Shown: positions 1 through 10,684, counted from the stretch's first letter. The stretch is DNA of 64,000 nucleotides from Ipomoea triloba (GCF_003576645.1 NC_044925.1:17495846-17559845); one strand, 5' to 3'. Made by a program: numbers and translations. Notes: generated by a model from the letters alone, not told the origin.

Positions 1-195
1 ATGATTGGTCCGCTCATGAAACACCGGATTATTTAAAATGTGTATAGCCGCTTGATTATCACACCACAGACGTATGAGCTTCACCACCTCCACACCAACC
101 TCAGCTCCTTCAGAATATTGTGCACCTAAGTTATCTCATACGCCACACTGGACCAAGCCACAACAGTTTGTTTCTTGCTTTTCTAAGAAACCAAA

Positions 196-414
196 TTACC
201 TCCTATGAACACACAATACCCCCCCCCCCCTCATAGACTTCTTGTCACTCAACAAGCCTGCCCAGTCAGCATTAGAAAATGCCTCAACACTCATATGTCC
301 ATGATCAATATATAAAATATCTTTCCCGAGCACATTTTTGAGATACTTATAATTCGAACTGATGCCTCCCAGTGGGTTAGCATAGGTGCATGCTTGCATG
401 AACTGACTCACCAC
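196..414 (-). pseudogene. copia RNase H fragment
   Basis: The 72-codon frame contains ADWAG followed by SDKKSMRGGGV. This corresponds to the ADWAG...DRKSTSGY motif at the start of copia RNase H. The upstream residues (FMQ, then HxxALKRVLRYLKGT-like YKYLKNVLGKDI) fit the linker after reverse transcriptase. A run of C bases at about 219-230 interrupts the frame after the motif, a likely site of slippage. It is a relic with no independent function. Confidence 0.85.
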
Positions 415-657
415 AGTACACTTATCAAAAAATCAATATCTTCTAGACGTGCAAATAAAGGTGAGATAGTTCAATTTCTCCACGAACCTCCTATATCTCT
501 CAGGAGATAAAAGGGTATCCCCCTCACTAGCTACAAGACTAACACCCTACTCCATAGGTGTCTCGCATGGTTTTGATCCCTCCTCCATAGCACATTCTTC
601 CTTTGGGAAAGAAATATTCCTTTATGAGAACGAGCAACTTCGATACGTAGAAAATAC

Positions 658-849
658 TTAACACTCCCAAATCATTTGTGTGAAACTTTTCTTTAAGAAA
701 GATTTTAGAGCTTCAATCCCTCTTGCATCACTACCTGTGACTACTATATCATCAACATAAACAATCAAGTGAATACACGTAACGTTAGTATGCTTGAAAA
801 GGATAGTATGATAACACACACTCCTCTGCATACCAAACTCAATAATCAC
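658..849 (-). pseudogene. copia reverse transcriptase fragment with intact YVDD
   Basis: The frame reads LIVYVDDIVVTGSD, the catalytic motif of copia reverse transcriptase (YVDD at 748-759). It is followed by a helix typical of the family (IEALKSFLKKSF). The two catalytic aspartates survive, but the surrounding frame (roughly 500-1300) is broken by stops. Nearby minus-strand words such as the tract around 880-960 belong to the same domain. It is a relic of the element above. Confidence 0.88.
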
Positions 850-1606
850 ACTACTAAACCTCCCAAACCAACCTCATGGAGACTGGTTTAAGCCATACAG
901 AGATTCTTCAGTCTGCACACCTTTCCAGACTCCCCTAAGCAACAAACCCAGGGGGTTGCTCCATGTAAACCTCTTCAACCAAATTACCATGCAAAAATGC
1001 ATTTATGACATCTAACTGATATAGAGGCTAACGATTAGAAGCATCTAAGGAATAAAGATACGAATAAAAGCTAACTTAGCTACAAAGGATAAAGTTTCTG
1101 TATAGTCGATACCACACATCTATGCATATCCCTTTACTACTAGACGAGCTTTAAGTCTAGTTACCGACCCATCAGGGTTCACTTTCACAAGATAAACCAA
1201 CTTGCAACCAATCACAATCTTACCGCCCGAGAGGGGTACCAAATCCCAAGCTTTTGTCATCAAGAGCAGTCATCTCCTCCTCCATTGCATGTCTCCATCC
1301 ATCATGAGCTATAGCTTAACTCAAAGTGTTTGGAACTTACATAGAATCTAAACGAGATAAAAAGGTGCGAGATGACACTTAGAAATGATTATAAGACACA
1401 AAAAATGAAATAAGGTGTTTAAAACGGCATTTACCTTTACGAAGAGCAATGAGAAGATCTAGATTATTTGATGAAGACTCTAGTGAGGAGGAAGTACTCA
1501 CTTGCGGTTTTAGTGGCGCTACCTCATCTCTTGGTCACCGAACATAAACCTGTGTAATGGGGGAGGGGCGGGGGCTAGAAACAAACCCGAACGATATGGT
1601 AATAGT

Positions 1607-1909
1607 CTATGTAAAGAAGTAGTCAGGAGTAGACCCACAACCAGATGACCCGATAACACCCCAAAAGAACACTATGTTTTCAAAACAGGTAACATCAAGT
1701 GAATAACATTGATATCGATAACCCTTCTGAGTATGCGAGTACCCTAGGAATATACACTTAAGTGATCTCGAATCAAGTTTCCCGCGCTGAGGGCGAACAT
1801 CTTGAACAAAACAAGTACACCTAAATATTTTTAGAGGGAGATGGAAAAGGGGTTCTGATGGATACACGAAAGAATAAGGAATTTGACTTTGAAGGACAAA
1901 CGAAGGCAT
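1607..1909 (-). pseudogene. copia integrase C-terminal / post-integrase fragment
   Basis: The 100-codon frame contains PLKIFRCTCFVQDVRPQRGK and LDSRSLKCIFLGYSHTQKGY. These match the conserved copia stretch PLRVFGCxCFVH...KLDPRAxKCIFLGYSxxQKGYRCY just after the integrase core. The usual LFP-type residues have drifted and the frame ends in stops on both sides. It is a remnant only. Confidence 0.87.
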
Positions 1910-2039
1910 TCGATTGATAAGAAAACATGAAGTGTGAACAACATCAAACCAAAAACATCCTAGACACTTTCATTATTTGAAACAAGCCCGAACTACCTCT
2001 AACAAATGACAATTTTTCATTTTCTACCACTCCATTTTG

Positions 2040-2261
2040 CTAAGGGGTATACCCACACGAGGAATAATTAAATATCCCATTTTGGCTCATATAAGTGGAA
2101 AAAGATTTAGAGAAATACTCTTGTGCATTTTCACTTTGCACACACTTAATAGTTTTATTAATTTGGGTTTTGATCTTAGCACAAAAGTTACAAAAGATAG
2201 TAAACAACTCAGCTCTAGATTTCATAAGATATAACCACGTACACCTAGAGAAATCGTCCAC
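2040..2261 (-). pseudogene. copia integrase core (rve) fragment
   Basis: The frame begins MDDFSRCTWLYLMKSRAEL, matching the DDxSRxTWVYLMKxKSE motif of the integrase core, including the first catalytic aspartate. It continues with IKCVQSENAQEYFS, which stands where families have IKxxRSDNAxEY, so the second catalytic Asp is now Glu. NGIFNYSSCGYTP corresponds to the GIxHQxSCPYTPQQNG motif with the usual HQ lost. It is catalytically degraded. Confidence 0.87.
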
Positions 2262-2603
2262 AAATGTTATGAAATATCTAAACTCATTCTTCCCTATGAG
2301 ACGAAAAGGACCCTAGACATCAAAATGGACAAGTTCAAACATAGGCCCTATCCTGTTATTGACACAAGGAGTGTAGGAAACCCGATGATGATTAGCAAAC
2401 CCACAAGACTCACATTGCCAAGCACATACCGATTATAAACCAGGAAAGAGTGTCTTTAGGGTTGACAACTGTAGATGACCATACCAACAGTGTAATTGGA
2501 AAGGAGAGGTATCACTCAACATGGCTTTGCTTGGATGGAGATATAGACAGTTCTAACACGTACATGCCTCCGACTTCCTTCCCCTTACCAATAATCTTCT
2601 TCG

Positions 2604-2890
2604 TCAAAAGATCCTGAAATAGACAATAACTCGGGAAAAAAGAAAAAACAAAACAATTATATTCAAAGTCCATGTGATTTGACTAATAGTGAGAAAATTA
2701 CATGAAAACTTTGGAAGGTATAATATAGATGATAGGGGTAATGATGAGGTTGCAACAACGCTACCCCTACCCAAATCGGAACAAATGACCAATCTGTTAG
2801 GGTAACCTTAGCCCTAGGGTTAGAGGGAGAATATGTGGAGAAAACATTAGAATTACCTATCATATGATCACTAGAAGAAGACACACATGC
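2604..2890 (-). pseudogene. copia protease / GAG-pre-integrase region, catalytic Asp lost
   Basis: The minus strand reads SSSSDHMIGNSNVFSTYSPS and, in overlapping frames, VTLTDWSFVPI and LPLSSILYLPKFSCNFLTIS. The family form is DSGASDHMTGN...VTLADGSxxxIxGxG...LxxVLYVPxLxxNLLSVSQ. The catalytic Asp of DSGA is replaced, and a frameshift separates the two halves, so the protease could not work. This confirms the element's order and strand. Confidence 0.85.
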
Positions 2891-3082
2891 AACAGGATTA
2901 CCTGCTTGGACAAAGATTGCAGAAGAAGGCGGTTGATTGAATGGAAACTACGACAGAGACTGCACAGAAGTAGGCACCTTCAGCTGATTGAATGCTACTA
3001 ACTCTTCATCTATCATAATCACCATATTTCCTTCAGACCTAGAAGTTGTGTTAGAAAATCTTTGTTGCCTGGGTGGTTTAGG

Positions 3083-3124
3083 ACATTGGTTCCTAAAATG
3101 ACATAATTTTCCGTAGTTGAAACA
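3083..3124 (-). pseudogene. gag zinc knuckle with a lost cysteine
   Basis: The minus strand encodes CFNYGKLCHFRNQC followed by PKPPRQQR. A CCHC knuckle is CxxCxxxGHxxxxC; here the second Cys is Tyr, and the Gly before His is Cys. It places gag just downstream of the primer-binding site and shows gag has also decayed. Confidence 0.8.
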
Positions 3125-3471
3125 CACCCTTAGTCCTCTATGACCTCTTCCAAAACCACCGAATCCTCAATAGCGATCAATTCCACCTCCTCGACTATTA
3201 CACCCTTCGTTGGTATAACTCCCCTGCGATACAAATGCACTTCCTTCACCATTGTTTCCCTATGATACAAAACCACTCTTTTTGGAAGTTCATTATTGCT
3301 GGTACTTACCTTGACGGAACCTACTCACGGAGGCGAGTCGACCGGTGTGTGGTCGAACACTACCACACCCGCACGAAATGTTCATGTGGTGGCCTGGCTT
3401 CGTGGCGGCCCGATTCTAACTCCGGCTCGCCCTGCTGTTTCAAGCACGACCCACTATCTTACTCTGGTCAA

Positions 3472-3482
3472 CTATGATACCA
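3472..3482 (-). other. copia primer-binding site
   Basis: On the minus strand this reads TGGTATCATAG, close to the TGGTATCAGAG complementary to initiator tRNA-Met that follows the 5' LTR of most plant copia elements. It abuts ...TTAACA, a plausible LTR end (CA). Confidence 0.75.
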
Positions 3483-3640
3483 TGTTAATGTTTAAAGAGA
3501 AAAGCTCACTATAGTATCTAACTCATTTTGTATCTAGTGATCTTATTAAGCCTGAGACTGTACAATATATATAGCATCTTTTATGGATGAGTAGGACTGT
3601 AGGATTTCACGTACTCAAGCTAAGTTAGCACTATGATCTT
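3483..3640 (-). repeat. copia 5' LTR (part; outer boundary uncertain)
   Basis: Begins on the plus strand with TGTTAATG directly next to the primer-binding site, so on the minus strand the LTR ends in CA. The far end was not fixed: a CA about 150 bp away near 3633 is one option, but no target-site duplication could be matched. Confidence 0.5.
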
Positions 3641-4395
3641 TCATTTCGGTCTTTTTTAAAAAAGTATTTTAAGTGTAAATATTATAGTTTGACGTGACAC
3701 TTGATGGGGATTTTAATATCCAATCAAAAATCTTTTTTAAATTTATAATTTGATATGTTTAATCACAGGTTTATAATACATTATGTTAGTTACAAATTTT
3801 TATATGTGTGAGTCATAGTTATATTCTTTTTTTTTTTTTTTTTATAATTATTTTTAATTTCTTGTGCGAAGTGAGTACACTTGTACATGGTACTTAAAGT
3901 ATTGCACATTGTTAGAAAAAAAATATTTTGGGTGTGTAGGAAGACATGAAAAGTAAGAATCAATAACTTTATGGAGTTTCTTAAGTTTTTTATCATCCTT
4001 TATGAGTAAAATTCAAATAAAACTGGTGAGATACAAATAAACAAATTACTCAATTGTAGCAAAATAATTCAACAAAAGAGAGAAAAATGTTTGAGGATGT
4101 CTATAATTTTTTCTTAAACTTATATTGTAGATCAAAGCTCAAAAACTGACAATAACGATGATATTAACAACACCTTCAATGTCTATAAATTTTTCTTAAG
4201 CCTATATACTTTTACGCACATTTACGTTACAAGCATAACTTATACTGCTTTGCATCATTCTTTCTTACTAATTTTTGAAAATCAATTCTCCATTGCATGA
4301 CAAAGATTTTAACCGGTCCTTTGACTATTAAGTCATCAAGTATTCAACATAAGTACACAACCTTCCTTGGTGGTGTTGGAAAGTTAACATACTTA
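3641..4395. other. AT-rich intergenic DNA
   Basis: No coding signal or recognised element. It includes a poly-T run at about 3826-3843. The only frames are short and low-complexity. Confidence 0.6.
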
Positions 4396-4399
4396 ACAA

Positions 4400-4852
4400 C
4401 TCGTTTGGTTCGCTGGACAATATTTGAAGGAAATGGAATTCAAATTCCATGGAAAATAAATTACTAGAAAAACAGATTCCACTGTTTGGTTGGTGGAAAA
4501 GAAATTACTGGGAATATAAATTCCATTGTTTGGTTGAATTTGGAATGGTAACGAATTATGAATATAAAGACCAAAATACCCTTAGTAATAATAGTGATAA
4601 TATATATATACATATGTAATTAATAACTTTTGTTGAGGGTAAAATAGTCCAAGCCTTAATATTTTCTTCTCACCCTCCATGGAAAACAAAATACCTACCC
4701 TTACCAAAGAATTTCTTTTCCTTAACTTTTGGGAAGTGGAATTCCATGAAAATCATTTTCCATCCAACCAAACAAGAGAATAACCTATTTTCCTTAACTT
4801 TTTAGAAAACTTTTTCCATGGAATTGGTTTTCCATCCAACCAAACATGCCAT
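4400..4852. mobile_element. MITE-like element with GTTTGGTT termini (possibly hAT-type)
   Basis: The left end reads CGTTTGGTTCGCTGG and the right end, reverse-complemented, reads TGTTTGGTTGGATGG; both continue into words with AATTCC. Internal copies of TGTTTGGTTG occur near 4483 and 4530. No transposase frame is present. Exact ends and target-site duplication were not established. A truncated stretch with the same GTTTGGTT start occurs near 10815. Confidence 0.55.
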
Positions 4853-5172
4853 TATTGTTCAAATATATTGTTTCAATAGCTTCATGGATCCTTTCATTTA
4901 CTCTAAATAATGCCTTTTAATAACTCCTCTCCACATTATTATCCTGGCCGGCATGCATTTTGGGAGTGGATGCGCAAAACTCCCGGAGGCCTCTCGGCAT
5001 GTTATTGTACACTTCCCACCACCGCTGATACGCTGAGTCGTTGCCATAAGGAACTCTGCGTTGATTTCCAGAAGTGCTTACGAAAACCTTGAGGTGATTC
5101 ACCCGCGTCGGCAGCCGGTGCCACCACACGAATATTTCGTTCAACAAACCTTGGTTGCCGCCACCATTGTAC

Positions 5173-5921
5173 CTGTTACGTTGCAACAAATAGCATAAAA
5201 TGACATTTTAAGTGAATAGTATAAATATATGTATGGTCCACCCCGATTTAGATCGGGTCAAAGTCAATTCGGTTCTTCGTAGTAAGACGAAAGTATAGAT
5301 ATAGTGTAGGCTCATAATGAATAACCAGTGTTGCAAAACTCCGTTTAGGCGCAAGCCGGCAGCCTAGCGTATAACCATAATCAGTAGTTTAGACGGACGG
5401 TCAGCTAGGCAATCGTCTAGGCCACCTAGGCTTTATAGACACCGATTAGGCCTCTTAGGCACCAACTAGGCCGCCTAGTCCGCCGATTAACTATTGTTTG
5501 TCTTAAATGGGCTTTTTCACTTAAAATAATATCGTTTTGAGTGAAATAACTCTAAATTGTTAAATCTATATGTTTTTTAGGTTAATATTTAATACTTTAG
5601 TATTAACTATTAATGTATTATATAGTTTATAATTATGAGTCTTAAAAATTTAACAAACTTTAAACAAATTTTTTAAATAAAAAAAAAAATACAAGGACAT
5701 CTAGATGTAAATTAGCGCCTAGAATGTCCGAGAAGAACCTAGCAATTTTTTCTGACAATGTGAATCAATGAGTGAATTCGGGTTGTTTGCAGTGGAAAAG
5801 CTTTTTGACTAGTGTGCCTCCGCAGCTGCGGGCACAAATATCTATAGTTTGTTTGGGTGTCATAGGACTCAAGCTTACCTAACCAGTACTCCTTTAATTT
5901 TCCCTCTTACAGTACCTGTAC
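5173..5921 (-). other. Intron 2 of GUX copy A, absent from copy C
   Basis: Removing 5173-5921 (GTACAGG...TAACAG on the minus strand) joins GTTTC to GTACAATGG and restores VVSYNGGG, matching VVSYNGGD of copy C, which has no intron here. GTACCTGT occurs at both edges (5169-5176 and 5912-5919), resembling a target-site duplication. It contains the TAGGCGC-rich repeat listed next. Confidence 0.6.
5325..5755. repeat. CCTAGGCGG-type repeat inside the copy A intron
   Basis: A GC-rich zone with many CCTAG / TAGGC words (about 5340-5485) is followed by an AT-rich stretch and a closing segment, AGCGCCTAGAATGTCC, near 5715-5730. The TTTAGGCGC near the left end and GCGCCTA near the right form inverted ends. 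This pattern is common in plant non-autonomous DNA elements, but the family was not identified. Confidence 0.45.
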
Positions 5922-6451
5922 GAAACAACCTCGTACCTGATCATCTTCTCCATCAGGGCTTCGAAAGTGCACCTCGAGGGCTCCACTATCATCACCACGG
6001 AGCTGAACAAGTGGCCGCCGTCGTTATTGGCGGCGGACATCTCTGGGTAAACGAAGAACTGGTCCATGTTCTTGAGGAGAACAACGTCAGGGTCCACAAA
6101 CATCACTTTCTCGTACTCCACCAGCTGCTCCCATATCCTGAGCTTACTATATGTGTCCCTCACTGCGTGGGGGCCTCTGATCGGTTGAATAATTGGCTTG
6201 ATCTTCCATCCGGCTTCTTGGAGACCTCGGAGAGATCTCGGGGAGATTGAGGAATCTGCTAGGAGGACGAGGTCTCTGGTTGAGTTGGATCGCATGATGC
6301 TTTGAGCCAATGTAATTGCCCCGCACACATTGGCTTCGGAGGAGTGGAGAACAGTGACGTAGGCTTGTCTTGGTTTGTTGATTGTTCTTTTTGCTCCTAC
6401 TAAAGCATATCTTCTCCATACTTCTTTTCCTGCGTTGCGTTGTATATTGGG

Positions 6452-6776
6452 GTGTCAGTCCACTTTTAGTTCATTCTTTTCAAAATATCATCTTTTGGTC
6501 CTACTATTATTGTGACATGAGCATTTTTGACCTTCTATCAACAAAATAGCTTAAATATCAAAGACATTACGGTCTTTAATTATGAATTTTTTAAAAAAGG
6601 TAAACATAAAAAATATAACGAGTCAACGGACTTTGTATTAAAAAGATCAAAATGTCATTGGATTTAACGACATTTCAACGATTTCGTTGATGGAGGACCA
6701 AAAATGGTCATGCCACAATAATAATAGGACCAAAAGTAGATATTTTCATAAAAATGAACTAAAAGTGGACCGTCAC
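6452..6776. mobile_element. Foldback MITE with about 80-bp terminal inverted repeats in intron 1 of copy A
   Basis: The left arm (6452 to about 6535) starts GTGTCAGTCCACTTTTAGTT. The right arm (about 6697-6776) reverse-complemented reads CGTGACGGTCCACTTTTAGT and continues in parallel (GGTCCTA, TATTATTGTG). The arms match over about 80 bp, with a short AT-rich centre and no coding capacity. It lies within the 6430-7175 intron, which otherwise is AT-rich DNA. Confidence 0.75.
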
Positions 6777-7948
6777 GTATAAATCTAGGACCAAAAATGA
6801 AATTAATTCTATATTATAAATGGAGAAATATAATATCAATTTGAAGACCCTATGATACATTAGGTTTAATTTCCAACTTACACTAAACTAATATAATCCT
6901 AAGTCTACAGAATTCCTACTCAAAAGTACCAAACTAGGTAAATTGCTTAGTCATCTTGCCAATATTCAATAAATTTCCACCACTTTTCCCACAAAGAGTT
7001 TTTATCACCATTAATCAATTTTTTATTTTTATTTTTTTGGGTTTTGAGTCTCCCATGCTTTGCCCAATGAGGCCTTGATATTTGATAAAATTCATTTTCT
7101 TTTAATACAAATAATAATAATAATATAAAAGGGGAAGATTTTTCTAAAAATCATAAATAAAATCTAATTACTTACCTTGTTCGGCAAATGGACGAGCAAG
7201 TTGGCAAGAACCAATAGGCATAACCAGCTTTTGCTTCAATTTTGTTAAGCTAGGCTTGTAAATTCTGACATCTTTTTGATGCCACAACAAATCATTGCAA
7301 CGAAAAATTTCAAACATCGGCTCACATTCTCCAATAAACACTGCATAAATTGTCTGATAAGCATCTCGATTATCCCACCCACATTTCACCAACAAGTTAG
7401 CCACAATCAAATTCACTTGTAATCTATAAACATCACTTGAGTTGCTGTGGCCACATGGCACCCTCGCCACCACCACATTGATGAGCTCCTTGTAATTCCC
7501 AAAATCCGGAATCGGAATTGTTGGGCAATCGTGTGGGCCCAAGACATCATCCTCATCAACCCACTTCAGAAATAAGTGACCCCACTCAACTTTTTTAGCA
7601 ACGAGTTGAAATTTCACATTTATGATGTCCACATTTTCTGATTGTAATAATCCTCCCTGAATTTCCACATCCACCAAACCTATTCGCATCTTCCTATCTA
7701 TGAATTCATTTGCCAAGAACTTATACCAGCTTGGCAATTCCTGAAGATTTCTAGGGAAATTTCGAGAGTGATGGCTATTGAATTGGGGAAGAGGATGTTG
7801 TGGGCGGAAATGCAAAGTAGAGGTGAGGTAGAGGGCAAATAAGGAGAGAAGGAGAAGAAGAAGTAGGAAAAATTTGTGCTTTGTTACATAACGCTTAGGA
7901 GCCATTTCTAGCCTGGTCTGATGAATAAAGTGTTGTGCATGATGCAGA

Positions 7949-7956
7949 TATTTATA
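7949..7956 (-). promoter_or_regulatory. TATA box of GUX copy A
   Basis: TATAAATA on the minus strand, 44 bp upstream of the chosen ATG (7905). The same box at the same distance precedes copy C. An upstream in-frame ATG overlaps this region, so it is unlikely to be in the mRNA. This supports the MAPK start. Confidence 0.7.
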
Positions 7957-7969
7957 CAATTCAATATTA

Positions 7970-9050
7970 TAATTTCACCAAAAGAAAATGAATACCAAAA
8001 TGGAAAATATTAATCCTACAAATAAAAAGTTTCCTGTTGAGTTAAAACTACACTGTACTGTTTTGTTTTTTTTCTTTTCTTACCTTTTTTTTTTTTTTTT
8101 GGTGAAATACGTGACAGCTAATATTCTATTTGCACAAAAAGTCAACTGAAAATTACCTCGTTTCCGCTTTTTTATTTTTTATTTTTATTTTGAAATGTTT
8201 GACAGCTAATTTTATAATTTCGTTTTATTTATATGCTTTGGTTTACTGATTTGTAGCCATGCATATTATAGTAACATTTTTAATTTTTAATATTTCAATG
8301 ACAATGTTGTTCAATTCAAATTTTGAGTATACATTCATCAATATTTTGAATAATAAATAATTTGAAATAGTAATGAAAATCAATGTAAAATAGCAACAAC
8401 AAAAAAAAAAAGTAATTTCAGTTCTTGTAGACTTGTAGTAAATAAAAACTAATACTGAAACAATACATTTTCTTTAACATGTATATATTGAAATGAAATA
8501 ACATAAAAAAAAATCTTATGAAACAATAGTTATAAAAAAAAAAAAAACCTACTACTGAAATACATGAAATAGTAATAATAAAAATGTACTACTGAAATAT
8601 TTCAGTAATAATAGTGGCATCATAATAATATACATATCTTGGTCTCAGAGTTGATAAAAAATCTAGAGGGGAATGAAAAATTAAATAGACTTTTTCAAAA
8701 TTTTGACTTAAAATAATTTTTAAATCAAAGCTTACCACCCGCTCGAATGTAAGTGAAAGGCAGCAAATGTGTTTAAATATTTTGTATTGCGGTTTAGTTA
8801 AAAACAACTTGAAATGTGTGAATGTGTATCCTTAATTGGTTCGATCAGTTGGAATATTAAATGTAGTAAAGTAAAAAGTATATAGAGAGAGATTTTTATA
8901 GTGGTTCCATAATAGCCTAGCTCACTCTTCTCCTTAATGTCCAATGAGAATTTCACTAGTATTTTATAGGCGCAAATACAAGTGAATCAATTCTAGTGTG
9001 TCCACAAAGCACTAAGACTAAAACGATGCTCCTTTGATCTGGATGACCCC
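7970..9050. other. AT-rich intergenic DNA upstream of copy A
   Basis: Poly-T and poly-A runs (8085-8100, 8400-8410, 8534-8547). No gene, repeat family or hairpin was recognised. Confidence 0.6.
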
Positions 9051-9055
9051 TCCAG

Positions 9056-10014
9056 ATCTTTTTTATGCCACAACAAATCATTACAATGAAAAATCTCAAA
9101 CATTGGCTCACATTTAATTTCCCGATAAACACTATATAAACAGTCTAGTAAACATCTCAATTATCCCACCCACATTTCACCAACAAGTTAGCCAATATCT
9201 AATTCACTTGTAATCTATGAACATCTCTTGTGATTTTGTGACCAAAGGGCAACCTTACCGCCACCACATTGAGCTCATTGTACTTCCCAAATTTCGGAAG
9301 CGGAATTCTCGGGCAATCGTGTGGGCCTAAGACATCATCCTCATCAACCCACTTTGAAAACAAGTGACCCCACTCAATCTTTTTAGAAACGGTCGTTGAA
9401 ATTTTACATTTATGATGTCCACATTTTCATATTGCAATAATCTGCCTAAAATTTCACACCCACCTAACCTATTCTCCTTTTCCTATCTATGAATTCATTT
9501 GCCAATAACTTATACCAGCTTGGCAATTCCCTAAGATTTATCGGGGAATTTCGAGAGAGATGGCCACTGAATTGGGGAAGAGGATGTTGTGGGCCAAAAT
9601 GCAAAGTAGAGGTTAGGTAGAGGGCAAGTGGGAGAGAAGTACGAAACATTTGTGCTTTGTTAGATAAGCTATTGCCTTCCTCAATAGTTAAACTTAGGTG
9701 TGGTTTTGAGGAGTTTTTGTAAGTATGACTAGAAAAGAGAAAATGAGGTGGGTAAATTAAAAGGAAAAAGAATTAAAAAAAAAACTGAAAAAAAAAAATA
9801 AAAAGAACAACAGTAATTACGCGCCCGCCTGGGCGCGAAGCGTGAGGCGCGGTAGCCTTCCCTAGTGGGGCCCACCCCAACCTGCAAAAACTTGAATTTG
9901 CAAGAGAAATAACTCCATAAAAAAAAAAAAAACACATCTCCCAATAGCTAAAAACTCATTTACTGTTCCAAAATTGGTTTAAAATCAACCAATGGAGAAG
10001 GCCTAAGGAGCCAT
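9056..10014 (-). pseudogene. GUX copy B: shredded exon 1
   Basis: The minus strand carries a degenerate exon 1. It holds LALYLTSTLHFGPQHPLPQF and RNSPINLRELPSWYKLLANE around 9470-9640, then weaker matches down to 9056 corresponding to GECEPMFEIFRC and WHQK. Several frameshifts are present (for example near 9385 and 9455). The ATG region (10012-10014, reading ATGGCTCCTTAG) is separated from the rest by a MITE inserted at 9674-10003, after about three codons. No exon 2 is found nearby. It is clearly non-functional. Confidence 0.85.
9674..10003. mobile_element. PIF/Harbinger-like MITE, copy 1
   Basis: The left end GCCTTCCTCAATAGTT and the right end reverse-complemented (GGCCTTCTCCATTGGTT) form terminal inverted repeats. 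The subterminal core TTTTTGTAAGTATGACTAG is shared with copies at 26775 and 49772. It sits inside the start region of GUX copy B, next to a TTA/TAA-type site. The centre contains a GC-rich GCGCGAAGCG segment. There is no coding capacity. Confidence 0.75.
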
Positions 10015-10035
10015 TTCTAACATGGCTTGTTGATC

Positions 10036-10663
10036 AATAAAGTGTTGATGCGCAAATTTTACTGTGGATCGCTGTCCACAATGCATTGTAATCTAGGCAT
10101 CAAAGCGATGTCGTTTCTTTCAATGAAAAGAAATGACACCCATTTCGCGTCTTTCCGCAAAAAGTAACTTTGTTTGTATAACATATTCAGTTTCATTTTA
10201 TATACATTGCAGTTTCATTTCAACACAACTACAATTTCATTTCGATATAACTACAGTTTCATTCAACATTATACACTCAAATATGTGAAACTGTTATTCA
10301 GTTTCATTTTATATACACTATAGTTCCATTACAACACAACTACATTATCATTTCGATATAACTACAGTTTCATTGGAAAATATACACTCAAATATGTGAA
10401 GCTGTTATTCAATTTCATTTTATATACAGTGTAGTTTCATTTCAACACAACTATAGTTTCATTTCAATTCAATTACAGTTTCATTTCGTAATATAAAAAC
10501 AATATGTGAGACAGTTTCATTTTAGATATACTGTAGTTTCATTTTGTAATTAACACACCAAAAATACAGGTTCCGTTAAGCTATAACGGCAGCCGTTTCT
10601 TTACTTAAAGAAACGACGTTGTTTTTGGACCATGATCTACGATATAATTGTTGGTGTTTATGT
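10036..10663. mobile_element. Insertion with CAGTTTCATTT tandem repeats in the copy B promoter
   Basis: In copy A the 5' region runs ...AAGTGTTGTGCATGATGCAG. In copy B the two halves are separated by about 630 bp between AAGTGTTG (10036) and CATGATGCAG (10664). The insert holds about ten imperfect copies of CAGTTTCATTT(C/T) words (10185-10540), flanked by segments with GATCGCTGTCCACA and GACCATGATC. Family unknown; possibly a non-autonomous DNA element. Confidence 0.6.
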
Positions 10664-10675
10664 CCATGATGCAGA

Positions 10676-10683
10676 TATCTATA
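10676..10683 (-). promoter_or_regulatory. Mutated TATA box of GUX copy B
   Basis: The block aligned with TATAAATA of copies A and C reads TATAGATA here, in otherwise conserved flanks (GATGCAG...ACAATT). It is now far from its ATG because of two insertions. Confidence 0.5.
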
Positions 10684-10684
10684 C

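Larger units (their letters stand above)
1..3482 (-). mobile_element. Decayed Ty1/copia retrotransposon, internal region (left end cut by window)
   Basis: Reading the minus strand from 3482 downward gives primer-binding site, gag zinc-knuckle region, protease region, integrase pieces, reverse transcriptase and RNase H. Integrase before reverse transcriptase is the order that defines Ty1/copia elements. All domains are broken by stops and frameshifts, so this is a dead copy. The 3' LTR would lie left of base 1 and is not in the window. Fragments are listed separately below. Confidence 0.9.
4917..7905 (-). pseudogene. GUX-type GT8 glycosyltransferase copy A: frame intact, catalytic segment deleted
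   Basis: The homologue of the intact gene at 38352-41757. Predicted exons (minus strand) are 7176-7905, 5922-6429 and 4917-5172. GT/AG junctions keep one continuous frame of about 497 codons with no stop. Exon 1 starts MAPKRYVTKHK, then a hydrophobic signal anchor rich in Leu (residues about 11-29), as expected for a Golgi type II protein. Exon 2 holds the GT8 start (AYVTVLHSSEANVCGAIT) and the metal-binding DxD as DPD (DSD in copy C). Defects: NSG after the DxD region is SSV, and about 31 residues including HYLGLKPW, which carries the second metal ligand His in GT8 enzymes, are missing between SGNQ and DSAYQRW. Family knowledge says this should abolish glucuronosyl transfer to xylan. A TATAAATA lies 44 bp upstream (7949-7956). 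It could be a transcribed pseudoenzyme, but I favour pseudogene. Confidence 0.85.
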
